From Parachlorella kessleri (taxonomy: Eukaryota > Chlorophyta > Trebouxiophyceae > Chlorellales > Chlorellaceae), in assembly GCA_001598975.1 (NCBI GenBank), contig BBXU01001444.1:1-59265 (forward strand): a stretch of DNA of 59,265 nt, read 5' to 3'. Below the pieces are notes generated by a model. That model made no database searches and was not told where the DNA came from. It saw only the letters and a list, made by a program, of their open reading frames with translations. Shown in pieces: positions 23,950-36,000 of the stretch; the stretch's first letter is position 1, and the number at the start of each line of letters is the position of its first letter. Position numbers and translations under genes: made by a program.

Positions 23950-25918
23950 GACACCTGGCCCTGCAACCAGCGCAGCAGACAAGTATTCATATTCGCTGCC
24001 GCACTAGCTGAACCTGCCTCAGGCACCTCAAGCTGAACCCTGCTAGACACATCTGCCTTGTTGCTTGCTCTCCAACGCTTGCTTCGCGCACTCCACTGCT
24101 AGAGTTTCCTGCTCCAAGGTACTAGCTTGGCAAAAATGACTCCCGAAGCACAAACACAACTGCTGAGGCCTCCAAAGACACCGCCAGCACAAAGCAGCAG
24201 CCTGACACTGCTGCCTGGCATGGTGTCCTGGCATGGTCCGCAACGCAGAGACCCGCCCCGGGCACGCAGACAACAACGGAACTGCGTGATCCACTGTCCT
24301 AGGCAAGCACAAGAAACCCCAGGGACGAACGAAGCTGCTATCTGCTGCACTAGGCGTGATGGGCCGTGCCTCTCTGACCAGCACCCTCAACCTCGCCATG
24401 CAATAGCTTTGTTGGCGTACCTAAGTTCTCCGCAACAAGCACCAGTCCAGCGCGTCCAAGAATCCGAACAAAGGAGCTCCTCTTGGCAAGTCCTCAGATC
24501 ACGCGTCTACTGGCACTTGCACAGGCCATCCTACAGGCCGTGATCAAGCAAATACTTCCGGAGAGCGCTTGACTCGGCAAAAGGTTGGAGGCCCTTTCTT
24601 CCAGGGCCTATTCCCGCGTTGCACACTCCAGATACCTCCCCTAGGAAGAGGAAACTAGTGCCTTCGCGCATTAAAGTTGAACTCTTTCATCAGCGAGGGG
24701 GCGGGCTGTGATCGTGACTATGACATGGGGCCACATGCACTGAGCTGGCGTGCACTGGAACCCCAGGATAAGGGGACAGTACCCAACACAGGACACAAAG
24801 TTGTGCAAACCTCGTCGTCTGGCACTACCCATTGCATGCGGGTGTGTCTGTCACTTTGGCTTGTCAGGGCCTGTAGGTTGCGGGGCCCTCAAGTGCAGTG
24901 CGAACCTGCCCCTGAGGGTTAGGGTTTTGCCCAGCAGTGCACTGCGTTGGGTGCATAGTCACATAGCAATCACAGGTAGCTACGGCAAAAACTTGCAGTG
25001 CTGACCACCGCGTAAAGGGTTGCCAGAGAGGTTGGCGGTTGTGCTTTGGCTGTCATATCATGCATCTGCTGTTGGTGGCCGGCGAGGCAAACAAGAGGTG
25101 AGGTAGGAAAGAAGTCAGTCGACAGGGCTGGGTCCAACGGGTAATGTATGGGCACTGGTTACAGGCAGACCCCCATCCTGCAGAGTCATGGCCCCACGCG
25201 CTGGGTATTGTGTATTGCAGGCAAACCACAACTGCAGGGATAACCTTTGGGACTTACGAAGTGCGAAGGCTCTTGCAGCAAACACAGCCACATGTGAAGA
25301 GACCAGTGGTAGACGAGCCACTAATGCGCCGCTGCACCAGTGCTGCTCGTGATGCTGGTTGAGCACAGCTCAAAGGCAAGCTGAACCTCTTAGACAGCCT
25401 GCTTCAACTGTGGTCAGCACAGCACAACACAGCACAGCAGCAATAGCATTTCAAAGCGCTGCTAGGCGTCCCAGCTGTCAGCACGCCACCGTGGGGCACG
25501 GCTGGCAGGAAGTCCACCCTTAACTTCCAGTGCTCCCTGCCCCCAAACAAGGACACGTGCTTAGCACGGCGTGCTTTAGAAGCGGTCATTGGTAGGCAAG
25601 GGGTGCGAAGCAGGGCATCCTGGCTAAGGCGGGACGCCTGAGCTGCTCCCGTGCAAGGCCCAGTGCCCGGCAAGCATTGCGAAGTACAAGAATGGCTGCA
25701 GTGATTTCCAACGAACGGGGTATCAGAGTCTGGTGAGGTGCCTCTGTGCCCTGCTAGGGTCTCGCGAACCCTGGGTTGACTCGTCAGCACTGATCTTCTG
25801 GTCACCCACGCGGTGGCCAGCAGGTGATGCTAAAAAAGTAAAAAATGCACCCCCAAAGTGCTGCTACATCAGTCGTGTGGTTACTAGGACTTAACTCTTC
25901 CACCAGTGTCTGCTCCTG
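23950..25918. other. Intergenic, no gene seen
   Basis: Two kilobases lie between the zinc-finger gene start and the deacetylase stop, both minus-strand. They should include the zinc-finger promoter and the deacetylase 3' untranslated region. A minus-strand TGTAA (TTACA on plus) is present near 25158. No open frame here shows a domain or a phase-compatible exon chain. Confidence 0.5.
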
Positions 25919-28900
25919 CTACTCAACCCCGTGCTCCACAGACATGGCTGCTACTCCTTCTTGCTGCTGCTGCTGCGGCGGCGGCGCCAATGGCTGCTGC
26001 TGCGGCGGCGGCGCCAATGGCTGCTGCTCCTGCTGAGGATGGTGTTGCTGTTGCTGTTGCTGCAGCTGCTGCTGCTGCGAGTTGCCATTGGCTTCCTGCT
26101 TTGAGGGCATTGCAGCTGCATTGGCTGCCTGATCCCTGCACAGCACAGAACATAAAACCTTCCATGAGGGAGTGCTATCGAAGGTCTAACCTCTGGCCAC
26201 TAGGCCGCCTGCACCGGCACCACCATGCCTACGTGTCCCTTCTACAAGCAGTGGTTGGGAGAACACGGTGCAACCTTAGGTACAGCATAACCTTTATCAA
26301 GCGGCCTGTACACGCCTTGGGGAGGGACCTACTGGCTCAGGCTAAAAGCTCAGGCCGGCTGCCGGGCATACCTTGCACCCAGCCCTGTCCACACCGTTGA
26401 CAAGTACCTATCTTCCGAGCACATACACATAAGCTGTCAACAGAAACTGGCAAGCTTCAGGCGCATTCTGCACCCAGCCCTGTCAGTATAGCCCACCTCT
26501 CACCCCCTGTTCGCACTACCTGCCACGCATACTATTACCAGCAACAGGAAGGAACGCATCTGACGCCGGTGTCTGGTGTGTCCACGGTCCTTTAGCTCAT
26601 CAGACTTCACGTGTATTCTCTCCCTTGACTTTCAGATTAAATCCAGCCTTGAAGGCCCCCCCGGTTTCCCGTCTTACATGTAGCTCATGTCTGCCCTGCT
26701 GGGCCGGTCTTCCTCCTCATCCGAGGCGTCCAGCTCATTCCGCCACAGCTTAGGGGCAGGCTTGGAGGGGTCCCTGGGGTGGTACTCCTGCAGCCAAGCA
26801 GTGCAATCAATAGCAGTCGCCCGTCTTTTCAACTAGTGTCAGCTGTGGCGGCCGGCCTGGAGGGTACCTGGGGTTGCACTCCTGCAGCCAAGCAGTGCAA
26901 TCAACAGCAGTCGCACGTCTTTTGAACTATTTTCAGCTGTGGCGGCCGGCTTGGAGGGTACCTGGGGTTGCACTCCTGCAGTCAAGCAGTGCTTTCCACA
27001 GCAGTCGCACGTCTTTAGAACTAAGTGTCAGCTGTGGCGGCCGGCTGGAAGGGTCCCTAGGGTTGCTCTTACAGCGTTGTGGCCTTCTGCGATTGCACCG
27101 GCTAACACCCAGGATCAGAGGGTGGCTTGAAGGGACCCCTGTCACGTCATCCCTGCATGCACTGAGCCCCCCAATGAGAGGGCCTGTCTAGCATTGAGAC
27201 TTTCATCGATTTCAAATGGTCTGAGGGGTACCTGGGACTGGACACACAGCATGTGACAGTGCGCCCCTCAGACTCATGTATTCCTGCACCAGTTCAGGCC
27301 AAGTGTTTCCACAACCAGTTCGTGTGATAGACACCTAGCACCCAGCTTGAAGTCTGCATCCAGCCTTGAAAACGTCCAGCTGACAGCTCAAACCGTCTCT
27401 CACAAACATGCACGGTGTCCCATGCCCGCACCAGACCTACTTCCATGTAGGTTTACTGTGGTCAATGCGCGCTGGTGGCAATCAGAACCAACTTGCAGCA
27501 ACGAACTTACGACCAACACACTCATCCGCCCCCCTACCCCCCCCCCCCCCCCCCCCCCCACCCCCACCCACCTCCACGGCATCAAGATCCATGCCGTCTG
27601 GCGGCCGCTGGTGGAAGCCCACGCTTGGAGCTGGCGCGATGTGTGACAAGTGCTCAAATATCTGCAGGTGCGAAGGATATCGGTGGTGCATTTCGATCCG
27701 GTAGGTTGCTTTATCCAAATTGTCTTGCATGTGTTGGCACCAACTTGGCTTCAATCCAGAAGACTGTAAGGTCAATCATGTGAAGATAGGGAGAGATGCG
27801 GTGCAGCGAGACCACTGGACCCTGCAGACTAGACTGGGCTAGGCTAGGCCATGCTAGATTAGGCTAGACTACGCTAGACTGGGCCAGGCCCAGCCAGGCT
27901 AGGGTCCGTAGTCCAGCTTACCTGCTGCCGCAGCTTCTCTAGGTACTCCCGGGAGTTATGGTCCTCAAAGCCCGCCCTAGGCTGCACTGTCAGCTGGTAG
28001 GTGGGGCCGTAGTACCTGCAGGAAGCAGTGCAGCAGCCTCGCTCATTACCCGGGGCTCTGCTGCAGCGTGCTGGTCAGTGCACATGCACTGCTGTATTGG
28101 GTACCACTTATTCCCGACCACTGCTCACTTGCAACGTCCCTGCAGATAGGTAATTTGAAGAAGCACATCCGCTGGGATGCTTGCCTCCTGCCAGTGCCTC
28201 GCCCGAGAGGACAGCATCGAAAAGCTAGCCCATAGCATGCACCTACAGCGTCCTGCCTGCAGGTCTAGCATCTGCCATTTGGTTTGCGCCTGCATCAGAT
28301 CCACTTTCGTGCAACAGATCCATCCCCGCTCACTCGTAGTACTCGTTGGCCGGCAGCTGCTCCGACATGTCCCGCCCCAAAATGACGCCAGTTTCTCGGG
28401 CCCAGCACCGAGCCACGTTGATGATTTTGTAGCCTGCATCGCCAACGCGACGTCCGTGAGCATGGATTAGCTCATGGTTTACACTGGCCTTCATGGGAAT
28501 TGGCAGTGCAACAGTGGCGATCTGCACCAGCACCAAGCTTGGCATGACTGCTGGTGCCCTCACAGCGAAGCAGTGGACGTCAGATGGGCCAGTAACTCCA
28601 CAACACACCCATCGGGTCCCGCACCCACCTAGCCACACATCCAACCGCCCAAAACCTGTCATGCCACCCTCTATTGCTGAAATATATGACAGCCCCACAT
28701 TTGTAGAATTGCCCAGAGCACAACATGCACAGCATGTCCGGCACCCAGCTATTCACCTCATCCCGCCCAGCACCAGCATGGGCAGGTTGAAGGACAGGTT
28801 GACAGGCCACAGAGCCGTACAGATTCGCCAGGGAGCATGACATGCACAGCATGTCCGGCACCCAGCCACCCACCTCCGCCGCCCAGCACCAGCATGGGCA

Positions 28901-31900
28901 GGTTGAAGGACTTCATGAATGCCAGGCAGGCCGCGTGGCCTTGGCTGCTGAGGTTGAAGGGGCCCAGCCGGTCGCCAGCCAAGGAGTCAGAGCCTGACCA
29001 CAAGGCCGATACACGGCGCATGTGCATGTCAATGTCACAGTCTGGAGCATGTGTGGGCGTCTTGTCCTTGCCCTCCTTCGCTTCAGCTGCCTGGTGTAGC
29101 AGCCTGCTGCTTGTCATTCCCACCTCTGACAAATCGCAGCATTGACATTGGGAACATTCTACGGTAGCTTCCACAGCCCAACCACTCGTAAACCTGGCTC
29201 CTAACCATACGCACTATGGACCGTGCTGCATGGTCCCAGGGGGTCCCATGCCTGCTAGGGACACTGGAATGGCTGACTGACCACACCGCATCATGGCTCC
29301 TTCGGCAAACTGCATCATCACCACAATGCATGGTGAGCCCCCGCTGTTCGCCATTTTCCCGCCGCACTGCCTGCTGAGGACGCTCACCGCCTTCCCACTT
29401 ACCGCACTGCATGATGACTGCCTCTGGCTGGTACACCTCCATCACCCTAGCCATCACCGGCTTGAAGATGCTTTCATATGCGGCATCAGTGATGCCATCC
29501 CGGAGGGGCACATTGAGCGCATAGAAGCGTCCCTGGCCTGCAAATGGGAGGGCAGCCATGTGTGTGAGCAGTTTGGCAGGGCCACATACATCCCGATGTG
29601 GTTGGTATCAAGCGGCAGCTGCAAGCACGTAGCACCAAACTGGGCAGCCTAAGACAGCTGGTACGAGCTTGCAGGGAGTAGCTCGCAAGCTACAGCATTC
29701 TCTGGTCCCTGTGGTGCTTTTCAGGCCAAAATCATGCTACAAATCAGCTGAGATCTTTCCTTTCCTGCCAAGCTGCCCCCAATCTATACCCTTTGCCAAG
29801 CAACCGTGCGTACCAAACGTAGCCCATGTCAATGTCCCCCGTCCCAGGCACGAAGCTGCTACCATGTTCGTTGGAGGGAACAGTAGAGATGTATCGCACA
29901 CGTACCGTGGCCCTTGTTGACAATGTCCCCCGTGCCGGGGAAGAAGTTGTTGCCAAACTTATGGAAGGACACCGTCATGACTCGATCGGTGGTGAGGAAA
30001 GCCTCCTCCACACCGTCTCCATGATGCACATCAATGTCACAGTACAGCACCCTGCAAACGCGCCAGGCAGGCAAGGAGAGTTGTACCGAGAGTTGTACCG
30101 CCATAGGGACCAATAACCCCTTACAGCAGCCAAGGCTATAGTCCAGTGCTTCAGTGTCTACCGGTTCCGCAACCAGCAGGGTTGGCACCCCAGGGGGGCC
30201 CCAGCAGTGCACGTAGCGTCTCGGCCCAGGTGAGGGGTAGGGCGGTGCTTAGGAGCCTGCTGGCCAGCCCGCTGCACTTCGATGATGGAGGCTGGCATCT
30301 GGCGGGCACTGACCGCCGGTTGAGGGCCTTTACGAAGCGACTAACGACAAGCTTCAATGCCTAGTCAAGCCCAACCACAGAGGCGGAGGGCGCTTGAGTG
30401 CCTCTTCATGGCCCTCTCCGAGCCGAACAGCCCACAGTACCACTACTCACTACCAGCCGTGCTGAGGAGCCTCGCTCGCAGCTTTGCCTTTGGTAGTGCT
30501 TAGCTGCTCTCCATGGAAAGGCTCTCCTTGCGACACCGGACAGCACTCATGACTGCTCACTCCCACCGCTCACTACCAGCCGTGCTCAGCAGACTCGCTC
30601 GCAGCCTTGCCTTTAGTGGTACTTGAGCAGCTCTCCATGGCCCTTTCCGCACCGGACGGCACTCACGACTACTCACTACCACTCACTACCAGCCGTGCTG
30701 AGGAGGAACCTAAAAAACTAGAAAGGAGGAACCCTAAATGAACCCTAAACCCTAGAAACCCCTAAAAACTTGCCTTTGGTGGTACTTGAGCAGCTCCAGC
30801 GCCGCCAGCACAATGTCGTTCACATAGCAGAAGCCCGAGGCCTCGCCTCGCTTGGCATGGTGCAGCCCACCCGCCCAGTTGATGACAACATCTGACGAAC
30901 GGTAGTTCAGCTTGACCGCGCCGCCGAGGCTGCCGCCGGCGGTGATCTGCAGGCAGGCCACAAAACACCCAGCAGAGTTAGGCCCGCAAGCGCAACTTTG
31001 GCACGAGCGGTAGTTGAGCTGGCATGAACTGGCAAGGCTGCTCCCGGCGGGGAGGCGCAGGCGCAAATGCCTTAGGTATGCTTCCATGTACCACACTGAC
31101 AGGGAACTCTGTTCTAGATTTGTCCTCTGCCTCCGGCAGCGGCACGGCAGAGGTGGCGGGTTGCCCTTGCCGAGAGGTCGTTCACAAGACGTGGACGCCT
31201 CCTGCTGATCAAACCAATCCCATGCGGACATTAAAGCGTGTTTGGCAGCCGCTAACTGAACACACCACTGCATGCCGCGCCCCTACGACTGACCTGGCAG
31301 TACTTGTACAGGCCATCGAAGACTGGGCAGTCTTCAAACATGTTGTACTCCCTTAGCTCGCGGTTGAACTCAGTCTGCATGGGTGGCAGTGAGGCAGCTC
31401 ATGTAACTCTCCACTCCTCAGAGCGACTCTGTGGGCGTGCTGCAGGCGATACTGAGCATTCATTGCCAACTTTTTAAACAACCCAAGCGGGCATTTCACA
31501 CCGCCGTTGAGGTGTACATCAATGACAAGGCGCCACAGGTGCAGGCCTGGGCAGGTTCTGACCGCCTCGGAAGGCCTAGAGTTCCATTTTGGGGCTAACA
31601 GCGGGGGTGGCCAGCTTACTAACCATGTTGTCAGGGTTCACGTTGCGCAGGAATTCCACATAGTCGCTGGTATGGAACTTCTCCATATCCTCGGCCTCCG
31701 CCTTTCTCGGCCGGTATACCTAGGTAGGATACAGGAGGAAGCAGCTGAGGAAGGTTCATGCAAAGGGAGGCGCTGCGCTTATGTTGTTGCAAGTACACGC
31801 CACTGCGGGGAAGCTACCTGCGCTGCAGCCTGCTTGCCTTGGCATGGTGCTCCCCACATTCCTTAACAGGGAAAGCAAGGGATAACCCAGGTATAGCAGG

Positions 31901-32392
31901 TTGTACGCATCCTCTAAGACAATGCAGGGGACGGAGCCACCCCAGGAAGCTTTGCATAGCTGATCCTCCATATTTCTGTGGTTCTTACTTAAGCTACTGC
32001 ACACCTAGACCTTGTAGCTCCACAAGCCGAACCTGCATGTCCGAGTACAGCCCGTAGTGCAGGATGAGGGAGTGGGCCATCCGCACTCGGTGGGGTTTCA
32101 TGGGGTGGCCCTGCCCATAGTAGAACTGGCCCACATCAGGGTCATAAAAGTAGGAGACCTGCACAGGCCAAGGCTTCACCTTGTTGGGAGGGGCGCCCCT
32201 GGCGACAGAGGGGCCCCTAGCCTCCCCCCACTCCAAGTCCTCGTAGCAAGCGCTGACAAACAGCGGATCTCGTCTTGTCGTGCGCACAAGGTCAAGCCCT
32301 GGCGTCATACCCTCGCCTTGAATAGTTCTGACGGGGGGCTCCTCCAGTGCTTGCATCGTGTCTGCCACTCTCACCTTTTGTTTTGCTGCCAT
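25919..32392 (-). CDS. Class I (RPD3-type) histone deacetylase, 573 residues
   Basis: Zn-dependent removal of acetyl groups from histone lysines, normally in nuclear corepressor complexes. Twelve exons join in phase: 32392-32033, 31719-31624, 31374-31294, 30946-30774 (GC donor), 30051-29906, 29537-29403, 28993-28874, 28433-28334, 28015-27922, 27661-27572, 26787-26678 and 26135-25919. Catalytic and metal-binding signatures are all present: [61 protein letters not shown], and GGGGY with the catalytic Tyr. There is an extension of about 90 residues before the core. After the acidic tail ([10 protein letters not shown]) the last intron leads in phase to a 72-residue Gln/Pro-rich end. The start was taken at MAAKQK; a TTG-initiated frame extends slightly further but is unlikely. 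It is divergent from the coiled-coil gene. Confidence 0.95.
26841..27060 (-). repeat. Three ghost copies of a deacetylase exon start, 94-95 bp period
   Basis: The start of exon 26787-26678 ([15 protein letters not shown] with its acceptor) is repeated three times upstream in the transcript. Anchors AGCTGTGGCGG lie at 26841, 26935 and 27030 against AGCTTAGGGGC at 26747 in the exon. The copies keep the CTGCAG acceptor but have diverged in the coding part. Confidence 0.85.
27537..27559. repeat. 23-base poly-C run (poly-G in the transcript)
   Basis: An uninterrupted C run on the plus strand is followed by CCCCCACCCACCTCC. In the transcript it becomes a G-rich tract immediately after the GTGGGTGGGGG donor of exon 27661-27572, capable of G-quadruplex formation. 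Confidence 0.9.
27827..27903. repeat. CTAGAC/CTAGGC short-period minisatellite
   Basis: Degenerate units of roughly 5-10 bases built on GCTAGACT and GCTAGGC fill this stretch of a deacetylase intron just upstream, on the plus strand, of exon 28015-27922. Confidence 0.7.
28765..28800 (-). repeat. Ghost copy of the donor edge of deacetylase exon 28993-28874
   Basis: GCCCAGCACCAGCATGGG and the bases after it (the FNLPMLVLG edge) recur 116 bp from the working copy at 28881, with the surrounding intron (CAGCATGTCCGGCACCCAG) also duplicated. Confidence 0.8.
29826..29890 (-). repeat. Ghost copy of the deacetylase GTGD exon end, 91 bp period
   Basis: This encodes a decayed PGTGDI edge with a diverged FHKFGNNFF region, just downstream of exon 30051-29906. 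Only the upstream copy has the GTACGTG donor in the phase required by the next exon. Confidence 0.75.
30398..30640 (-). repeat. Ghost copies of a deacetylase exon end with its GC donor
   Basis: TTGCCTTTGGTGGTACTTGA, the minus-strand exon end plus GC donor at 30770, reappears in degenerate form at 30484 and 30607. The flanks (CTCTCCATGG, CACTACCAGCCGTGCT) are shared, and an older remnant is near 30398. Confidence 0.75.
30728..30768. repeat. Interstitial telomere-like CCCTAAA stretch
   Basis: AACCCTAAATGAACCCTAAA followed by CCCTAGAAACCCCTAAAA resembles Arabidopsis-type telomere repeats (TTTAGGG on the other strand). It abuts the GC donor of a deacetylase intron. Confidence 0.65.
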
Positions 32393-33089
32393 CGCTCGCT
32401 CTCCGCATGCCAAATAGTTAAGGGGGCCGTTCTGATCAGTACCGTGTTATCTGAAAGCCGACCACAGCATGATGCTTAGCGGTGTTGCTGGGTTCCCAGG
32501 TCCGTGCGTCGCTGGCCCATGGAGCAACGGTCGTTACCATGAGGTCAAAGCGACTATTATCGGCAAAGGAGCTACCCGAGAACACAATGGTGAAATTGCG
32601 GGAGCGCCCAGTCGTTGTCGCGCTTCCGCGGAATTCCGGCTCTTCAAGCTACAGGGCTACCAACAATTCTTTCCTTGGTGGCACAAGCTGAACTAAATCT
32701 CTTTCATTTGGGAGAAAACAACCTTCCGGTCGCCCAACCCAAGTACACGGTGGCAACAAAATGCCAACAAGGTTTAAAAGTCCCGCACGGCTTTTCTTTC
32801 GACAGGGCGCTCAGGGTTCAAGATTACTGTTCTAAGTGAAACTTGGACACTTGATTAGCTGACTTGCTTTTTGCCTGGTCAGAGCGTGTTGCAAGCCAGT
32901 TACACAAAGGCTGCAGCAGGACATGAGAAAACGAACACAGAATGTATAAGAATTTCCTGTACGTACAAGAAGTTCGAGTACTTTGAGACACCCAGTGTGA
33001 TCAGTTCTGATTAGGTTGTAGGGATGGGGTTCATCCAAGGGATGGACGGTTTGCCTTGCGCTTGCAGGCTACATTGTAATAGGAACAAA
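32393..33089. promoter_or_regulatory. Shared upstream region of deacetylase and coiled-coil genes
   Basis: About 700 bp separate two divergent starts (32392 minus, 33090 plus), so both promoters must lie here. No convincing TATA box or known regulatory motif was recognised. Confidence 0.45.
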
Positions 33090-36000
33090 ATGATGTTATC
33101 GTCTCACCGTACGTTTCTGACCCCCACTGGACGTCCGCTTGCTAGCGGGCGTCATGTGGGCATCCACACTAGCCTCCCCCGTACAAACCGTCCTTTCCGA
33201 CTGCAATGCATAGCTAAGAAGCACGATGCGACATATTCATCAGGAACTGAGCAGCCGATGCTTGGAAAGGCTGCAGCCCTGCTGACGGGACTGGCCGCTA
33301 CTTGCCTGGTAATAACTTTGGAAGTGATCCGTTGAGCGTGTGGGAGCATGCACACTGGGTGCTGAAACTGACGCAGGTCGCAGCCCTGCCGTCGTTTCGG
33401 AAATGGCCCATGCCACCTGGCTCGCTGCTCAAGTTATCCGTGTCGTCACCACCGTGCAGGCCCTGGGGTTTTCTCAGCCTGCCATGGCAGAGGTGGGTCA
33501 GTATGCCAAGTCTAAGCAGCTGGAAGCAGAGCTGCAGCGAATACTGGAGGCGCGGGGGGCCACCCTTCAGAAGCTGCAGTCCTCGCCCAAGGCAAGCTGC
33601 AGCTTGGCTTTCCTCTTTGGGGTTGCTTAGCTCTCTTGCAAGTCGTTCCAGATTCCCGGCAGCAGAGGCAGAAGGATCCAAGGCCGCTTAAAACCTGCTG
33701 TCCGGCCGGTTTCGGTGGGTCAGGGGACCCATGGGGGTTCCTTGGCAGGTGTTGTAGTAAACAACTGCCTGACTGGTGTGCGCACTTGTGTCATGACAGG
33801 TGGAGGCCACGAGCAATCCCCGCTCCCAGGCCATCCGGGCGTCGGGCAATGTTCAGGCGGACCTGAGCCTCAGCCAGGCAGGCAGTCTGCAGGCCGAGCT
33901 GGAGCGGGAGAATGCCGAGATCGAGGAGCTGAGGAGGGCCCTGGAGGCATCAAGGGTGAGTCAGCAGAAAAGCTTTACAAATGCCATGTCTGGAGTTTGT
34001 TGGGTGTTGTTGGGTGGGAGGCAGTGCTTGCCCGGTAGGGTGATAAACCGCAAAGGCGCGCCTAGGGTGAGACAGCAGTGGTCATGCAGGGGCCTTTGTC
34101 TGCTCCAAGTCTGGTGGCTGCTAGTGCTGAGTCGGCGGTGCTGGCAAAGGGTGTCGATATTGGACGCAGCAAAAAAGCATGCAGTGGCCCAGGCTGCTGC
34201 TGGGCGCTGGCGGGACTGACTGCTGGTTGCCTCTCGCAAGGCGAATGGCAGCAGGCGCTAGACTTCGGCTGTAGTAGTGTGCTTGCAGAAAGGTGCTGGC
34301 TAGGATTGCCACCAGATCTAGTTAAGGACCCTGTGCTGGCTACGAAGTTCCATGTGTCATTCTCCTTGCAGCGTGAGTTGGAGGCACAGCGTCAGCAAGC
34401 TGAGCAGGCACAGCAGGAAGCCAAGCAGGCCCGGCAGCAGGCAGAGCAGGAGGCAAAGCAGGCTCGGCAGCAGGCCGAGCTGGAAGCCAAGCAGGCGCAG
34501 CAGGAGGCAAAGCAGGCGCTGCAGCAGGCTGAGCTGGAGACAAAGCAGGCGCAGCAGGAGATAAAGCAGGCACAGCAGCGGGCGGATCTGGAAGTCAGGC
34601 AGGCCCAGCAGCAGCAGCAGCAGCAGGCAGCGCCGGCAGCACCGGCCCCCACCGAATCAATTGCTCCTCAGGAGGGGACCAGCGGTTTCTCGCTGCTGAA
34701 TGTGGTGGGCATCATAGCTGCCGGCGGACTGGCCGGCTACTTCACCCTGTTCAAGAAGCAGAAGCAGGAGGAGGAAACAACTTTCCAAACCCAGCTGCAG
34801 GTGATTAATTAGAGAGCCTGAGGGGTAACAATACCTGAAGGCGTGACTGATTTGCGCAGTTGGTTGATGGCAAGTACATTTGCCAGGGTCAGGAGCAGGA
34901 GCGCCTAGCCACCAAGCAAATTGATGTTGGGCAGTATGAGGTCTAGCGGCTGCTTCGTTCGTTTCCTTCTGCCATTTTACTCCTACCCTGATACCCAGCA
35001 TCACCATTATCAGACTGAGGGCTGCAATCGATTGCTAGGACTCACCCAGATGGCGACTAGCATGAGGGCTGAGAGCTCCTGTACAACGGGGTGCAGCTCC
35101 AGGGGCTTGGCTGTTGTCAGCCCAGTGATCGTGCTCCGATACGGGGCCCCTCCGTTTGAGGACGGCATGACATATCCCAAGCACCATTTTAGGGTTCAAC
35201 AAGGGTTGATTAGGGTCAACAAGTTTTAAATAGCCCTAAGTAACCCTGAATGCTGGCTCTCATGCAGGCTGAACGCAGCGAAGTGTCAGGGCTCAAGGGG
35301 CAGGTCGAGGCTGCCAAGGAGGCTCTGCAGCGGGAGCAGGAGCTGGTTGAGAAGATCAAGAAGGAGGCAGCTGCTGCAACTGCCAATGCACAGCGGCAGG
35401 TAAGCCTTGGGGCGATCTTGCTGTCTGTTTCAAAGTCATGGGCGCGGCTGAGGGACTTGGTTTCCTGTGAGACGGTCTCAGGCTCGTGCCAGGGTTGGTG
35501 AAAGTCCGGGCTCGCACTTTCTTGTTGTCAGGCCTGGCGGGTCGTGCAAGACTGCCTCCAAAGAGGTTACCTGCTTTTAACTGTTTTATTGGCGTAGCCT
35601 GGTATGAAAGGCCAGTGACAATAAGGATTTCCCAATGGCTTTGTTAGAGTCTCAAGGAGTGCCAGCTAATGGTACCTGGGATGCTTGCTGCTATGTGTGC
35701 TGTCCAGTTGGAGCTGGAGCGAGAGTCGCGTGAGGCTGTGGTCAAGGAGAAGAGCCTGGTTGAGCGTGCCCTAGCAGCGGAGCAGCAGCTGGTGGATGCA
35801 GTCAAGAAGGAGGCCGCTGCAACTGACGAGGCCCTGCAGGTATAGTGGCTCACCATGACCCCGTGTGGTTTTGATAAGTTGGATTGCTGGGGATGGAGTC
35901 TGGAGTCAGCCTGACCTGGGTCCAGGCACTGCACAGGTTGCGAGAAGCAGGGTGTCACGAGATGCTGCAGGGTGCGTCTGCACTCTGCAGGTAACAGCAG

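Noticed and set aside
29744..29956. Second functional copy of the deacetylase GTGD exon
   Set aside because: The copy has lost the FHKFGNNFF residues and offers no donor in the phase needed by the next exon; it is better read as a ghost edge.
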